From the NCBI GenBank assembly GCA_963922415.1, contig CAWUIP010000007.1, positions 3,102 through 67,101 of the forward strand: 64,000 bases of DNA. Direction: 5' to 3'. Every line of letters starts with the position of its first letter. Within the stretch, counting starts at the first letter, position 1. The position numbers and the translations under genes are program-made. Below, one piece after another: positions 56,808 to 64,000 of the stretch. The notes under the pieces were generated by a model, which worked only from the letters and a program-made list of their open reading frames with translations, did not search any database and was not told the origin of the DNA. The stretch is from Aliishimia sp963922415. Its GTDB lineage: Bacteria > Pseudomonadota > Alphaproteobacteria > Rhodobacterales > Rhodobacteraceae.

Positions 56808-58976
56808 ATGCGCGTCTCCTACCTCGCGATGTCGATTGCGGCGGGTCTTGTGGCCTTGCCTGCGCTTGCGGACAGCAATTTCAACAGGATTGCGTCTTTC
56901 CCCGTTGTTCAGAACCTGTCCGAAGGGGCGGACCCGAAAACGGAAACCTCGCCCGAGATCATCGATGCGACAGCGGATGGGATGACGCTGGTCTATACAG
57001 ACAGCCCAGCAGAGCAGATCGGCATGATCGACATCACGGATCCAGCCGCACCCAAGGCGCTGGGCGGTGTGTCGACAGGCGGTGAGCCCACAAGTGTGGC
57101 CGTGATTGGCACGATGGCCTTTGTCGGCGTGAACACATCTGAAAGCTACACCGCGCCATCGGGCAAAGTGATCGCAATCGACACCGGCACCAAGGCCATC
57201 ACCGGAGAATGTGATCTGGGCGGCCAGCCGGACAGCTTGGCCAAGTCGCCTGACGGATCGTTTCTCTCCATCGCGATTGAGAACGAGCGTGACGAAGACC
57301 TGAACGACGGCATCATCCCACAACTGCCTGCAGGCGGTTTGGTGATGGTTAACGTTGTGGATGGCGCGCTTGACTGTGCGTCGATGAAAATGGCCGATCT
57401 GACGGGTCTTGCGGATGTGGCGCCCAGCGATCCAGAGCCTGAATACGTCTCTATCAACGCGCTTGGCGAGACTGTGGTCACCCTGCAAGAGAACAACCAC
57501 ATGGTTGTCGTTTCCGCTGCTGGTGACGTGATCAGCCACTTTTCTGCCGGATCTGTGGATCTGGACGGCATTGACGCCACGGATGAGCGCGGCGCGTTGA
57601 TCTTCACCGAGAGCCAGACGGGTCGTCTGCGCGAACCTGACGCGGTGACCTGGATTGATGACACGCACTTCGCAACCGCCAACGAAGGCGACTACGAAGG
57701 CGGATCGCGCGGTTGGACGATCTTCCACAAAGACGGCACAGTCGTTTACGACAGCGGCGTGAGCTTCGAATATGCGATCATCGAAGCAGGCCACTACCCC
57801 GACAAGCGGTCCGACAGCAAAGGCGTCGAACCAGAATCGGTGACAGCGGCAACCTTTGGCGGCACGCCTTACATCTTTGTCGGGTCAGAGCGTGGATCGA
57901 TTGTCGGCGTTTACGATGCGACCGATCCGGCGGCTCCCGTTCTGAAACAGTTGCTGCCATCAGGTGTTGGACCAGAAGGCTACGTGGCCCTGCCAGAGCG
58001 CGGCTTGTTGGTTTCTGCTAACGAGGCAGACCTGATCGAGGATGGCGGCGCGCGGGCGCATGTGATGCTTTTTGAGTATCAGGATGCTCCGGCGGTGTAT
58101 CCGCACCTGACATCAGCGGGCGCGGACGAGTTGATTGGCTGGGGCGCAATCTCTGGCATGGTTGCGGACGGCAACGATACGGTTTGGGCGGTTAGCGATA
58201 GCTTCTACGGCTTCCAGCCGCGCATCTTCAAGATCGATGTCTCCTCCACACCTGCGCGTATCGTCGACGCAATCGACATCACGCGCGACAACGGCGACAT
58301 CGCGCAAAAGCTCGACCTCGAAGGCATCACACTGGACGGTGAGGGTGGTTTCTATGTGGCGTCAGAGGGTCGGACCGGCCGTTTGATCCCCCACGCGATC
58401 TACCATGTGTCGGCGAAAGGCCGAATCAAGAACCTGAAAGGCGAGATTGGCCTGCCACCAGAACTGATGGCGGTGGAGCGTCGCTTTGGTTTTGAAGGCA
58501 TCACCAAGGTCGGCGATACGCTGTGGATGGCCGTGCAGCGGGAGTGGAAAGACGATCCTAAGAACCACGTGAAGCTGGTCGCTTACAACTTGGAAACTAA
58601 AGAGTGGGGTGCCGTGCACTATCCCAAGGCAGAACCCGACACCGGCTGGGTCGGCTTGTCTGAAATCGTGGCCCATGGCGACTTCATCTATGTGGTCGAG
58701 CGGGACAACCAGCACGATTACCGTGCGGTGACCAAAAAGGTCTACAAAATCCCTGCGTCCGAAATGGTTCCGGCGCCTTTGGGTGGCGACCTGCCCATTG
58801 TCAGCAAAGAGCTGGTGCGGGATCTTTTGCCAGACCTGACATCCACGGGTGGTTATGTCCTCGACAAGGTCGAAGGCCTGGCGATCATGGAAGACGGAAC
58901 GTTCTGGGTGTCTACAGACAATGACGGTGTGGACGATCACTCAGGCGAAACGATGTTCTGGTCCTTCAAGGAATAG
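56808..58976 (+). CDS. Secreted phytase-like esterase domain protein
   Basis: 722 residues with a signal peptide (MRVSYLAMSIAAGLVALPALA). The N-terminal two thirds looks like repeated beta-propeller blades with DPAAP motifs; the C-terminal part (about 430-715) has the pattern of the phytase-like esterase family, for example DLEGITLD, FEGITKVGD and DKVEGLAI. Expected to be periplasmic or exported; the substrate is unknown, and phosphate ester hydrolysis is suggested by family only. GGAG eight bases upstream lies in a terminator. A hairpin at 58985-59010 follows. Confidence 0.8.
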   Translation: MRVSYLAMSIAAGLVALPALADSNFNRIASFPVVQNLSEGADPKTETSPEIIDATADGMTLVYTDSPAEQIGMIDITDPAAPKALGGVSTGGEPTSVAVIGTMAFVGVNTSESYTAPSGKVIAIDTGTKAITGECDLGGQPDSLAKSPDGSFLSIAIENERDEDLNDGIIPQLPAGGLVMVNVVDGALDCASMKMADLTGLADVAPSDPEPEYVSINALGETVVTLQENNHMVVVSAAGDVISHFSAGSVDLDGIDATDERGALIFTESQTGRLREPDAVTWIDDTHFATANEGDYEGGSRGWTIFHKDGTVVYDSGVSFEYAIIEAGHYPDKRSDSKGVEPESVTAATFGGTPYIFVGSERGSIVGVYDATDPAAPVLKQLLPSGVGPEGYVALPERGLLVSANEADLIEDGGARAHVMLFEYQDAPAVYPHLTSAGADELIGWGAISGMVADGNDTVWAVSDSFYGFQPRIFKIDVSSTPARIVDAIDITRDNGDIAQKLDLEGITLDGEGGFYVASEGRTGRLIPHAIYHVSAKGRIKNLKGEIGLPPELMAVERRFGFEGITKVGDTLWMAVQREWKDDPKNHVKLVAYNLETKEWGAVHYPKAEPDTGWVGLSEIVAHGDFIYVVERDNQHDYRAVTKKVYKIPASEMVPAPLGGDLPIVSKELVRDLLPDLTSTGGYVLDKVEGLAIMEDGTFWVSTDNDGVDDHSGETMFWSFKE

Positions 58977-58984
58977 CACAAATC

Positions 58985-59010
58985 GGGCGGCTGCTTTGCT
59001 GTGGCCGCCC
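58985..59010 (+). terminator. Hairpin after the phytase-like gene
   Basis: GGGCGGC, a 12-base loop, GCCGCCC. The stem is strong but there is no U-run, so it may be a 3' stabilising hairpin or a poor terminator. Confidence 0.45.
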
Positions 59011-59175
59011 ATTCCAACCTGTAAACATAACAATTCCAAACATTTCATACACCATTCGCCGCGCGTGTCCCGCGGGGAATGTATCCAAGATTTTTTCCTT
59101 TGTTTTAGCCCAATTAGACTTTAGCCTTTTTCACTAAGGTCCTTTAGGGCCAAGTCCAACGTCGGAGGGTGAGAT

Positions 59176-59517
59176 ATGGGCAAAAGAGATGAGCTGATCG
59201 CGCAATACGCGGATGATCTGAAAAACAAGTGCGGCATGGATCCGGATATGGATCTGCTGACCAAAGTGACAATCGGCTGCGGTCCCGCGATCTACAATGC
59301 GGACGCGTCGACAGTTGCCGGTTCGCAGCCCAGCGAACTGGAAACCGTCAAAACCAACTTCCTGATGAAAAAGCTCGGCCTGCCTGACAGCCCAGACCTG
59401 ATGACTGCGATCGACAGCGTCATCGAAACCTATGGCAAGTCCGAACGGAATAAGTACCGCGCTGTGGTCTACTACATGCTGACCAAGCATTTCGGTAAAG
59501 AGTCCGTTTACGGCTAA
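59176..59517 (+). CDS. DUF2853 family protein
   Basis: 113 residues, no signal peptide, helical composition. MGKRDELIAQYADDLKNK and the C-terminal YRAVVYYMLTKHFGKESVY are characteristic of DUF2853, for which a function is not known. GGAGGGTGAG precedes the ATG. A good terminator follows at once, so it is probably a single-gene transcript. Confidence 0.88.
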   Translation: MGKRDELIAQYADDLKNKCGMDPDMDLLTKVTIGCGPAIYNADASTVAGSQPSELETVKTNFLMKKLGLPDSPDLMTAIDSVIETYGKSERNKYRAVVYYMLTKHFGKESVYG

Positions 59518-59542
59518 GGTCCTCAAGAGAAACAAATTTTAA

Positions 59543-59573
59543 GGGCTTCTCGTTTGGTCGAGAGGCTCTTTTT
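59543..59573 (+). terminator. Intrinsic terminator after the DUF2853 gene
   Basis: GGGCTTCTCG, loop TTTGGT, CGAGAGGCTC, then TTTTT: ten pairs with two G-U pairs. Confidence 0.88.
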
Positions 59574-59589
59574 GTGTATATATTTTCAA

Positions 59590-59693
59590 GAACGGCCAGG
59601 ACGGCCGGGACCAGAGTTTCGAGACACGTGTGGTGATGAGTACACGTGGGGTGAGGAAGGGTTCCGGCGAGCGTGTGTCCGGAACCCTTTTTC
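59590..59693 (+). ncRNA. Candidate small RNA of about 100 nt
   Basis: Between two terminators, without a reading frame that looks coding. Hairpin 1: CGGCC/GGCCG (59593-59607). Hairpin 2: CACGTGT/ACACGTG (59625-59648). Hairpin 3: a perfect nine-pair GGGTTCCGG/CCGGAACCC followed by TTTTT (59657-59692), an intrinsic terminator with no gene to end. A possible promoter is TTGGTC (59554) and TATATA (59577), spacing 17. The stretch GGTGAGGAAGG is purine-rich. A fail-safe second terminator for DUF2853 is the alternative. Confidence 0.5.
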
Positions 59694-59732
59694 GTTTATA
59701 GCGTTTGACGAAATACATGAAGCATCAGACAT

Positions 59733-59775
59733 CATCTAACGCGTTGAAATCTATGATTTCAGGCAGCGTTAGATG
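59733..59775. repeat. Long palindromic element
   Basis: CATCTAACGC (59733-59742) pairs perfectly with GCGTTAGATG (59766-59775), and inside it TGAAATC-TAT-GATTTCA forms seven further pairs. The total is 43 bases with a small asymmetric bulge. It lies between two 3' or gene-free ends. No U-run on either strand. Confidence 0.7.
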
Positions 59776-59798
59776 AGTCAGGTTTTTCGCATAACGCT

Positions 59799-60191
59799 TT
59801 AGAATAGCGTTAGAACAATCCCGATGATCGTGCAGCCGATTGTCGCGTATCCGCCATCGATCAGCATCAGCGCCTTAGGTCGATCTGCAAAATTGTAGTT
59901 GTTCACGATCCAAGGCGTCACCATGAAAAGCCCGATGCCCAAACCCGACACAAGGCCCTTCCCAACGGTGTCAATGCCGCCCAGCACGAAGACATGCCGC
60001 ATCATGCCTGCGACCAGAATGGCGGTCACAACGCCCATCACGTAGATCATCGGGTTCTTGCTGTTTGCAGGTTGCCCGTCGACCACGGGCACGCCCGACG
60101 CGTCCATCCAAGGTTTGGCCAGTGTCATGTACCAAACGGCCCCAAACGCATAGGCCGCCAGGGCCGCTACAACGACATTAATGAATTCCAT
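59799..60191 (-). CDS. DUF1761 family membrane protein
   Basis: 130 residues from MEFINVVVAALAAYAF. Four hydrophobic segments (about 3-23, 45-68, 75-95 and 108-128) and the AFGAVWYMTLAKPWMD motif near the start identify DUF1761, a small inner-membrane family of unknown function. The in-frame upstream start adds 17 residues with no family support. Confidence 0.85.
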   Translation of the reverse strand: MEFINVVVAALAAYAFGAVWYMTLAKPWMDASGVPVVDGQPANSKNPMIYVMGVVTAILVAGMMRHVFVLGGIDTVGKGLVSGLGIGLFMVTPWIVNNYNFADRPKALMLIDGGYATIGCTIIGIVLTLF

Positions 60192-60248
60192 CTCAGACTT
60201 ACTCCCAAGGCTTGCTCTGCAAAGATTGGCACTTTGCTGCACGTCCGC

Positions 60249-60668
60249 CTAGAGTTTTGTCTGCCCAAGCTCCAAAACGCGCGCCCATTCAGCATCCGTT
60301 ACAGGTTGTACCGACAGCCGTGAGTTGCGGACGAGCATCATCTCGGCGAGTTCGGGATCAGCCTTGATCTGGTCCAAGGATACAGGCGCGGTCATGTCCT
60401 CGACGGCTTCAATATCCACGCAGTCCCATCTTTCGTCGTCGGTGGTGCTGTCGGGATGCGCCTCCGCGATCACCCGGACAATGCCGACGACGGATTTCTC
60501 CTTCTGGGAATGGTAGAAGAATCCCAGATCACCGACTTTCATGTCCCGCATGAAGTTGCGGGCTTGATAGTTGCGCACACCGTCCCATTCTTCGCCCTGT
60601 GATCCTTTCGCTTTTTGCTGATCCCAGCTCCATGTTGATGGTTCGGATTTAAAAAGCCAAAAAGCCAT
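60249..60668 (-). CDS. EVE domain protein
   Basis: 139 residues spanning one EVE domain: FWLFKSEPSTWSWDQ, GVRNYQARNFMRDMKVGD (in part VRNYQARNFM) and FYHSQKEKSVVGIV. EVE folds (PUA-like) bind modified bases in DNA or RNA; the partner is unknown. In relatives it follows tsaD and gpsA; here a 207-base gap separates it from tsaD. Confidence 0.9.
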   Translation of the reverse strand: MAFWLFKSEPSTWSWDQQKAKGSQGEEWDGVRNYQARNFMRDMKVGDLGFFYHSQKEKSVVGIVRVIAEAHPDSTTDDERWDCVDIEAVEDMTAPVSLDQIKADPELAEMMLVRNSRLSVQPVTDAEWARVLELGQTKL

Positions 60669-60681
60669 TGCTTTGCTCCTG

Positions 60682-60828
60682 CTTTAGCGGGCGCTCCAAA
60701 GGCGCAAAAAGGATTTCTGCGATCCTAGCGCGTCACGTGACGCGATCGCAAACAGCCTGTGTATTTGATGCGTGCCACCTGATGGGGCTGACGGCATCGT
60801 TTGTTCACAAGAGCCCTTTAGCGGGCGC
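60682..60828. repeat. Direct repeat CTTTAGCGGGCGC and a 16-base palindrome in the tsaD-EVE gap
   Basis: CTTTAGCGGGCGC occurs at 60682-60694 and 60816-60828. Between them CGCGTCACGTGACGCG (60729-60744) is a perfect palindrome with the TCACGTGA core also seen in parS, but lacking the flanking TTTC/GAAA. No gene was recognised in the gap. Confidence 0.5.
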
Positions 60829-60875
60829 GATTAAGTTGTCTGGAGCTGATTGCCGCGCCAAACAGGCGTACAGAC

Positions 60876-61961
60876 TCACGCTTTCGCGCCCTTGCGGCCA
60901 CTGCCAATCAATGCGGGAGAGGTTTTGTCCAAAGGCCACCTTGGTCGCGCAGCCAGTGTCATATCGTCTGGGGTCCTGTGTGGGATTTGGTCGAGGGCCG
61001 CAAAAGCCACCATCGCGGCATTGTCTGTGCACAAGTGTAACGGAGGGGCTACAAATGCGACGCCGCGCTTGGACGCGACTATTTCCAGAGCGCTGCGCAA
61101 TGACTGGTTCGCAGCAACACCTCCTGCAACACAAAATGCGGTCAGGTCCTGTTCCGTTGCAAGTGCGCGCTCTGATTTGCGGCTAAGCACATCCGAGACT
61201 GCAGATTGAAAAGATGCGCATATGTCGGCCCTGTCCGACGCGTGCAATCCACCCTGCTCTGCGACTAAGGCGTCCCGCGTGCGTAACACGGCGGTTTTGA
61301 GGCCCGAAAACGAAAGGTTGTAATCTGGGCTATTGATCAATGGGCGCGGCAAATCAAAACGATCCGCATGACCCGTGCGTGCGGTCGCTTCAACACTTGG
61401 CCCGCCCGGCTGACTTAGGCCAAGCAAACGGGCGACTTTATCAAAGGCCTCACCGGGCGCGTCGTCAATTGTGCCGCCAAGTCGGGTGAAGTTGTCCGGG
61501 CTTTCCACCAACAAAAACTGACAGTGCCCACCGGACACCAGCAACATCATGTAAGGAAAGCCAATGCCGTCGGTCAGGCGAGGCGTCAGCGCGTGAGCCG
61601 CCAAGTGATTAACGCCATAAAGCGGCTTGCCCGTTGCTGCGGCGATGCCTTTGGCGCACATGACACCAGACAGGACACCGCCAATCAAACCGGGTCCGGC
61701 GGTCACGGCAATCGCATCAACTTTTGACAAGTGCACCCCGGCAGCCTCAAGCGCCTCTTGCACGCAGATGTCGACTTTTTCCGCGTGCGCCCGCGCAGCG
61801 ATCTCGGGCACGACGCCGCCAAACTCGGAATGCAAGTTCTGCTGATCAAATACGACGGAAGATAATATCTGTGCAGTGTGACCAGGCGCGCCGCATACGA
61901 CGGCCGCTGCAGTATCGTCACAGCTGCTCTCAATCCCAAGAACTGTCAAAAGGCGGGACAT
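60876..61961 (-). CDS. tsaD: tRNA N6-adenosine threonylcarbamoyltransferase TsaD
   Basis: 361 residues from MSRLLTVLGIESSCDDT, with GGAGAGGAT just ahead of the ATG. Kae1-type ASKHA fold: metal-binding HLAAH, LLVSGGHCQF and the C-terminal CTDNAAM block. It transfers the threonylcarbamoyl group to A37 of ANN-decoding tRNAs, with TsaB, TsaC and TsaE; tsaE is also in this window. It is divergent from hemD. Confidence 0.96.
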   Translation of the reverse strand: MSRLLTVLGIESSCDDTAAAVVCGAPGHTAQILSSVVFDQQNLHSEFGGVVPEIAARAHAEKVDICVQEALEAAGVHLSKVDAIAVTAGPGLIGGVLSGVMCAKGIAAATGKPLYGVNHLAAHALTPRLTDGIGFPYMMLLVSGGHCQFLLVESPDNFTRLGGTIDDAPGEAFDKVARLLGLSQPGGPSVEATARTGHADRFDLPRPLINSPDYNLSFSGLKTAVLRTRDALVAEQGGLHASDRADICASFQSAVSDVLSRKSERALATEQDLTAFCVAGGVAANQSLRSALEIVASKRGVAFVAPPLHLCTDNAAMVAFAALDQIPHRTPDDMTLAARPRWPLDKTSPALIGSGRKGAKA

Positions 61962-62036
61962 ATCCTCTCCGCTTTGCAAAGGCGCAAAAGGGCAGGTAAC
62001 ACCGTGTAGGGTTTCAAACAATCCCAAGGGCATCGA

Positions 62037-62756
62037 ATGGCGACACACTTTGCAACGCTGCTTTTGACCCGTCCCGAGGGCATGAATGCAAAAGTCTTGG
62101 CGTCACTGGATCCGATTTCACCTGGGATCCAAGTGATACAAAGTGCGCTGATGGAGATCTGCGCAACGGGGATCACCGCGGATCTTTCTAATGCCGCTGG
62201 TGTGATCTTTACGTCTCGCAATGGGGTTCATTTTGGAGGGCCTAGCCAAAGGCTGCCGACCTTTTGCGTGGGCCCCGCGACTGCGGACGCGGCACGCGCA
62301 AAGGCTTGGCCTGTTGAGCATGTCGCGCAGAATGCGGACGCTTTAGTTCAAAAATTGATCACTTCGCGCCCAAAGCCACCAATTTTGCATATCGCGGGAA
62401 GTGCCAGACGCGGCGAAATTGCGGCGCGCCTCACCAGCGCTGGAATAGAAACACAGGCAGTCGCCGTCTACGATCAACGACTGAATTCACTGTCGGATGC
62501 CGCGAAAACGGCCATTTTGCGGGAAAGTCCCGTGATTGTTCCCCTATATTCGCCCCGAACAGCCCGACAGTTTTGCACAGAAGCCAAGAGTGCGCGCGCG
62601 CTGCACCTTGTGTGTCTGAGCGACGCGGTTCGGGAAGAGGTGAAAGCCATTGGTGTTCTTAGCGTGTCGGTTGCGTCCCAACCGAACGGTCGAAGCATGT
62701 TGCAGGCGTTGCAGAATGTCCTACGTCGGGTTGAGACGGAGCACGCTCCGAAGTAA
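62037..62756 (+). CDS. hemD: Uroporphyrinogen-III synthase
   Basis: Cyclises hydroxymethylbilane with inversion of ring D (tetrapyrrole pathway). 239 residues with LLTRPEGMNAKV near the start, the ITSRNGV-like FTSRNGVHF and a VYDQR hinge; the C-terminal half has YSPRTARQF. HemD sequences vary, so identification also rests on the following mitofilin-like and hemY genes. No hemC precedes it, although hemC-hemD pairs are usual. Confidence 0.87.
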   Translation: MATHFATLLLTRPEGMNAKVLASLDPISPGIQVIQSALMEICATGITADLSNAAGVIFTSRNGVHFGGPSQRLPTFCVGPATADAARAKAWPVEHVAQNADALVQKLITSRPKPPILHIAGSARRGEIAARLTSAGIETQAVAVYDQRLNSLSDAAKTAILRESPVIVPLYSPRTARQFCTEAKSARALHLVCLSDAVREEVKAIGVLSVSVASQPNGRSMLQALQNVLRRVETEHAPK

Positions 62757-62805
62757 ATGTGGAGTGTTGGTCCACCCGGGCCGGAGAATCATCAGGGAGA
62801 CCAGA

Positions 62806-63939
62806 GTGTCGGACAATACCCCCTCCGATGACGCCGCAGCTTCGTCAGACTTAGGTCAGGCCACTTCTCAAAATGGAACTTTCCTGCCACTCATGTTTGG
62901 TGGTGCGGTTGCGGTTGCACTTGGGTTTTTTGCAGCGCAGCTAGACTGGGTCGAGGCACAATTGGGTCTCGAAGCGGACCGGGCCGGTTTGCAAGAGGTG
63001 ATTGAAGCGCAAGCAGCCGCTTTGCAGGCCCAGTCGCTTAAGATTTCAGAGCTGAAAGACGAGCTTCAGATGCTTGCACCGCAGATCGAAGCCTTGTCGC
63101 AGGACCAAGCGACCGCACTTGCTGGTCTGCAAACTGATGTGGACACGCGTGCTGGGGCTGATGCGTTGACGGCGTTGGTGACCCGGGTCGAGACGCTTGA
63201 AAAGCAGCCTATGACCGACAGCATCTCGCCGGAAGCGATCGCCGCTTATGAAGCAGAGTTTGCCAAGTTGCAGGCAGCGGTCGCTGCACAACAAGGCACT
63301 GTAGATCAGCTTAACGAAGATGCTGTTGCAGCGTATGAAGACCAGCTTGCGCGGCTTCAAGGTGCTGTCGATCAACAACAGGCCGAAATTGCGGCGTTGA
63401 TTGATGAAGCGAAAGCGACAGAAGCTGAAGCCGAGCGTGAAGCGCAGGTTGCCTTGGCGCGGACAGCGATGACGCGGATTATCACTGCCGTCGAGAGTGG
63501 CACACCTTTTTCTGATGCATTGCAAGACTTGGAAGCGTCAGGCGGTGCAGAGGTGCCAGATGGGCTTCGCGCGGTTGCTGCAGACGGTGTTCCGACACTG
63601 CCTGAGCTTCAACGGGAGTTTCCAGATGCCGCGCGTGCAAGCCTAAGTGCTGCACGGGCAGAAGCTGCCAAGGTTGGCGGTGGCGGAATTGGCGCATTTC
63701 TTGAACGGCGTTTGGGCGTTCGTTCAATCGAGCCTCAAGAGGGAGATGATCCCGATGCTGTCCTTTCACGTGCGGAAGCGGCGGTTCAGTCAGGTGACCT
63801 AACAACAGCTTTGGTCGAAATTGCGGCGCTCCCAGATGATGCGCGCGGTGCCATCTCTGAGTGGATTTCGCGCGCCGAGACACGAGAAGCCGCCACTGGC
63901 GCCGCAGACAGCTTGATGTCTGCGCTTGGAACGAACTGA
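62806..63939 (+). CDS. Mitofilin-like coiled-coil membrane protein (COG4223)
   Basis: 377 residues from a GTG start preceded by AGGGAGACCAGA. One transmembrane helix (about 28-48), a long coiled coil (about 65-220) and a C-terminal domain like mitofilin/Mic60. The coiled coil holds an internal duplication: AAYEAEFAKLQAAV and AAYEDQLARLQGAV. In alphaproteobacteria this gene sits between hemD and hemY, and its homologues relate to intracytoplasmic membrane shaping. Same arrangement here. Confidence 0.85.
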   Translation: MSDNTPSDDAAASSDLGQATSQNGTFLPLMFGGAVAVALGFFAAQLDWVEAQLGLEADRAGLQEVIEAQAAALQAQSLKISELKDELQMLAPQIEALSQDQATALAGLQTDVDTRAGADALTALVTRVETLEKQPMTDSISPEAIAAYEAEFAKLQAAVAAQQGTVDQLNEDAVAAYEDQLARLQGAVDQQQAEIAALIDEAKATEAEAEREAQVALARTAMTRIITAVESGTPFSDALQDLEASGGAEVPDGLRAVAADGVPTLPELQREFPDAARASLSAARAEAAKVGGGGIGAFLERRLGVRSIEPQEGDDPDAVLSRAEAAVQSGDLTTALVEIAALPDDARGAISEWISRAETREAATGAADSLMSALGTN

Positions 63940-63949
63940 GGGTACTTTC

Positions 63950-64000
63950 ATGCTTTGGTCATTGACAAAAATCATTGTGTTCGTCGCGGCCATGGCTGCG
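63950..64000 (+). CDS. HemY family protein, 5' end only
   Basis: Seventeen codons starting MLWSLTKIIVFVAAMAA, a signal-anchor helix typical of HemY (tetratricopeptide protein of heme-gene operons), running off the right edge. GAGGG lies eight bases before the ATG. Identified by order after hemD and the mitofilin-like gene and by the N-terminus. Confidence 0.7.
   Translation, partial: MLWSLTKIIVFVAAMAA

Noticed and set aside
56781..57794. Open frame of 337 codons on the minus strand
   Set aside because: Antisense shadow of the phytase-like gene; no motif, no ribosome binding site.
60729..60744. Third parS site
   Set aside because: Only the central TCACGTGA agrees; the TTTC/GAAA flanks required by ParB are replaced.
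60668..61186. Open frame of 172 codons on the plus strand
   Set aside because: Mostly antisense to tsaD; the part in the gap has no motif.
1..64000. tRNA, rRNA, CRISPR, prophage, insertion sequence
   Set aside because: Looked for T-loop and acceptor patterns, spaced direct repeats, transposase or integrase motifs and phage genes; none was found by eye.

Overview
The window looks like a chromosomal origin region of an alphaproteobacterium, most likely family Rhodobacteraceae (Roseobacter group). The pointers are a regB-senC-regA redox cluster close to ahcY, the parA/parB/rsmG/mnmG/mnmE/rho block, the maf-aroE-coaE-dnaQ-secB-FxsA-Tim44-mltA-Smr block, addAB (instead of recBCD) in one run with tsaE and amgK/murU, and tsaD divergent from hemD-mitofilin-hemY. 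Almost everything is chromosomal core. I see no insertion sequence, prophage, CRISPR array, toxin-antitoxin pair, rRNA or tRNA.

Layout. 1-7.8 kb (minus): hslO, a CoA-type Nudix hydrolase, cca, two exporter-type ABC proteins and an RNA methyltransferase cut by the window edge. 7.9-16.8 kb: a second Nudix hydrolase, a REC-PP2C phosphatase divergent from an Hpt protein, an SDR, argG, a sulfotransferase-like protein, periplasmic msrA, a PfkB sugar kinase and maeB. 16.9-23.8 kb: mutS, grpE/hrcA, rph-rdgB-hemW. 23.8-30.6 kb (minus): parB, parA, rsmG, mnmG, mnmE, rho, with two perfect parS sites inside the starts of rsmG and mnmG. 30.63-31.0 kb: an AT-rich, DnaA-box-containing gap read here as oriC; transcription runs away from it on both sides. 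31-37 kb (plus): maf, aroE, coaE, dnaQ, then secB and FxsA on minus, then Tim44-like, mltA and Smr. 37-40.2 kb (minus): an MFS carrier and hslVU. 40.3-52.2 kb (minus): trxA, addA, addB, murU, amgK, tsaE, a kinase-less PAS protein and regB, mostly overlapping or closely spaced and closed by an intrinsic terminator after trxA. 52.3-64 kb: senC-regA, a GNAT protein and an HD hydrolase, a small secreted protein, ahcY, a phytase-like secreted esterase, DUF2853, a likely small RNA, DUF1761, an EVE protein, tsaD, hemD, a mitofilin-like protein and the start of hemY.

How the genes work together. The centre holds replication initiation and segregation (oriC, ParABS) with tRNA U34 modification (MnmE-MnmG). 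On the right arm AddAB handles double-strand break ends, AmgK-MurU recycle cell-wall MurNAc, TsaE and TsaD serve t6A tRNA modification, and RegBA with SenC links redox state to respiratory gene expression.

The best leads for something undescribed lie between genes: (1) a terminator whose 3' arm contains the ribosome binding site of the phytase-like gene, just after a PHO-box-like repeat; (2) a hairpin pairing with the ahcY ribosome binding site, with an alternative fold; (3) a three-hairpin small RNA candidate with its own strong terminator at 59.6 kb; (4) a 37-codon reading frame with a strong ribosome binding site running into rho, whose first residues resemble HemJ, beside an origin where hemE/hemJ are missing; (5) a 43-base palindromic element at 59.7 kb. 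All readings were made by eye; no database or folding program was used.
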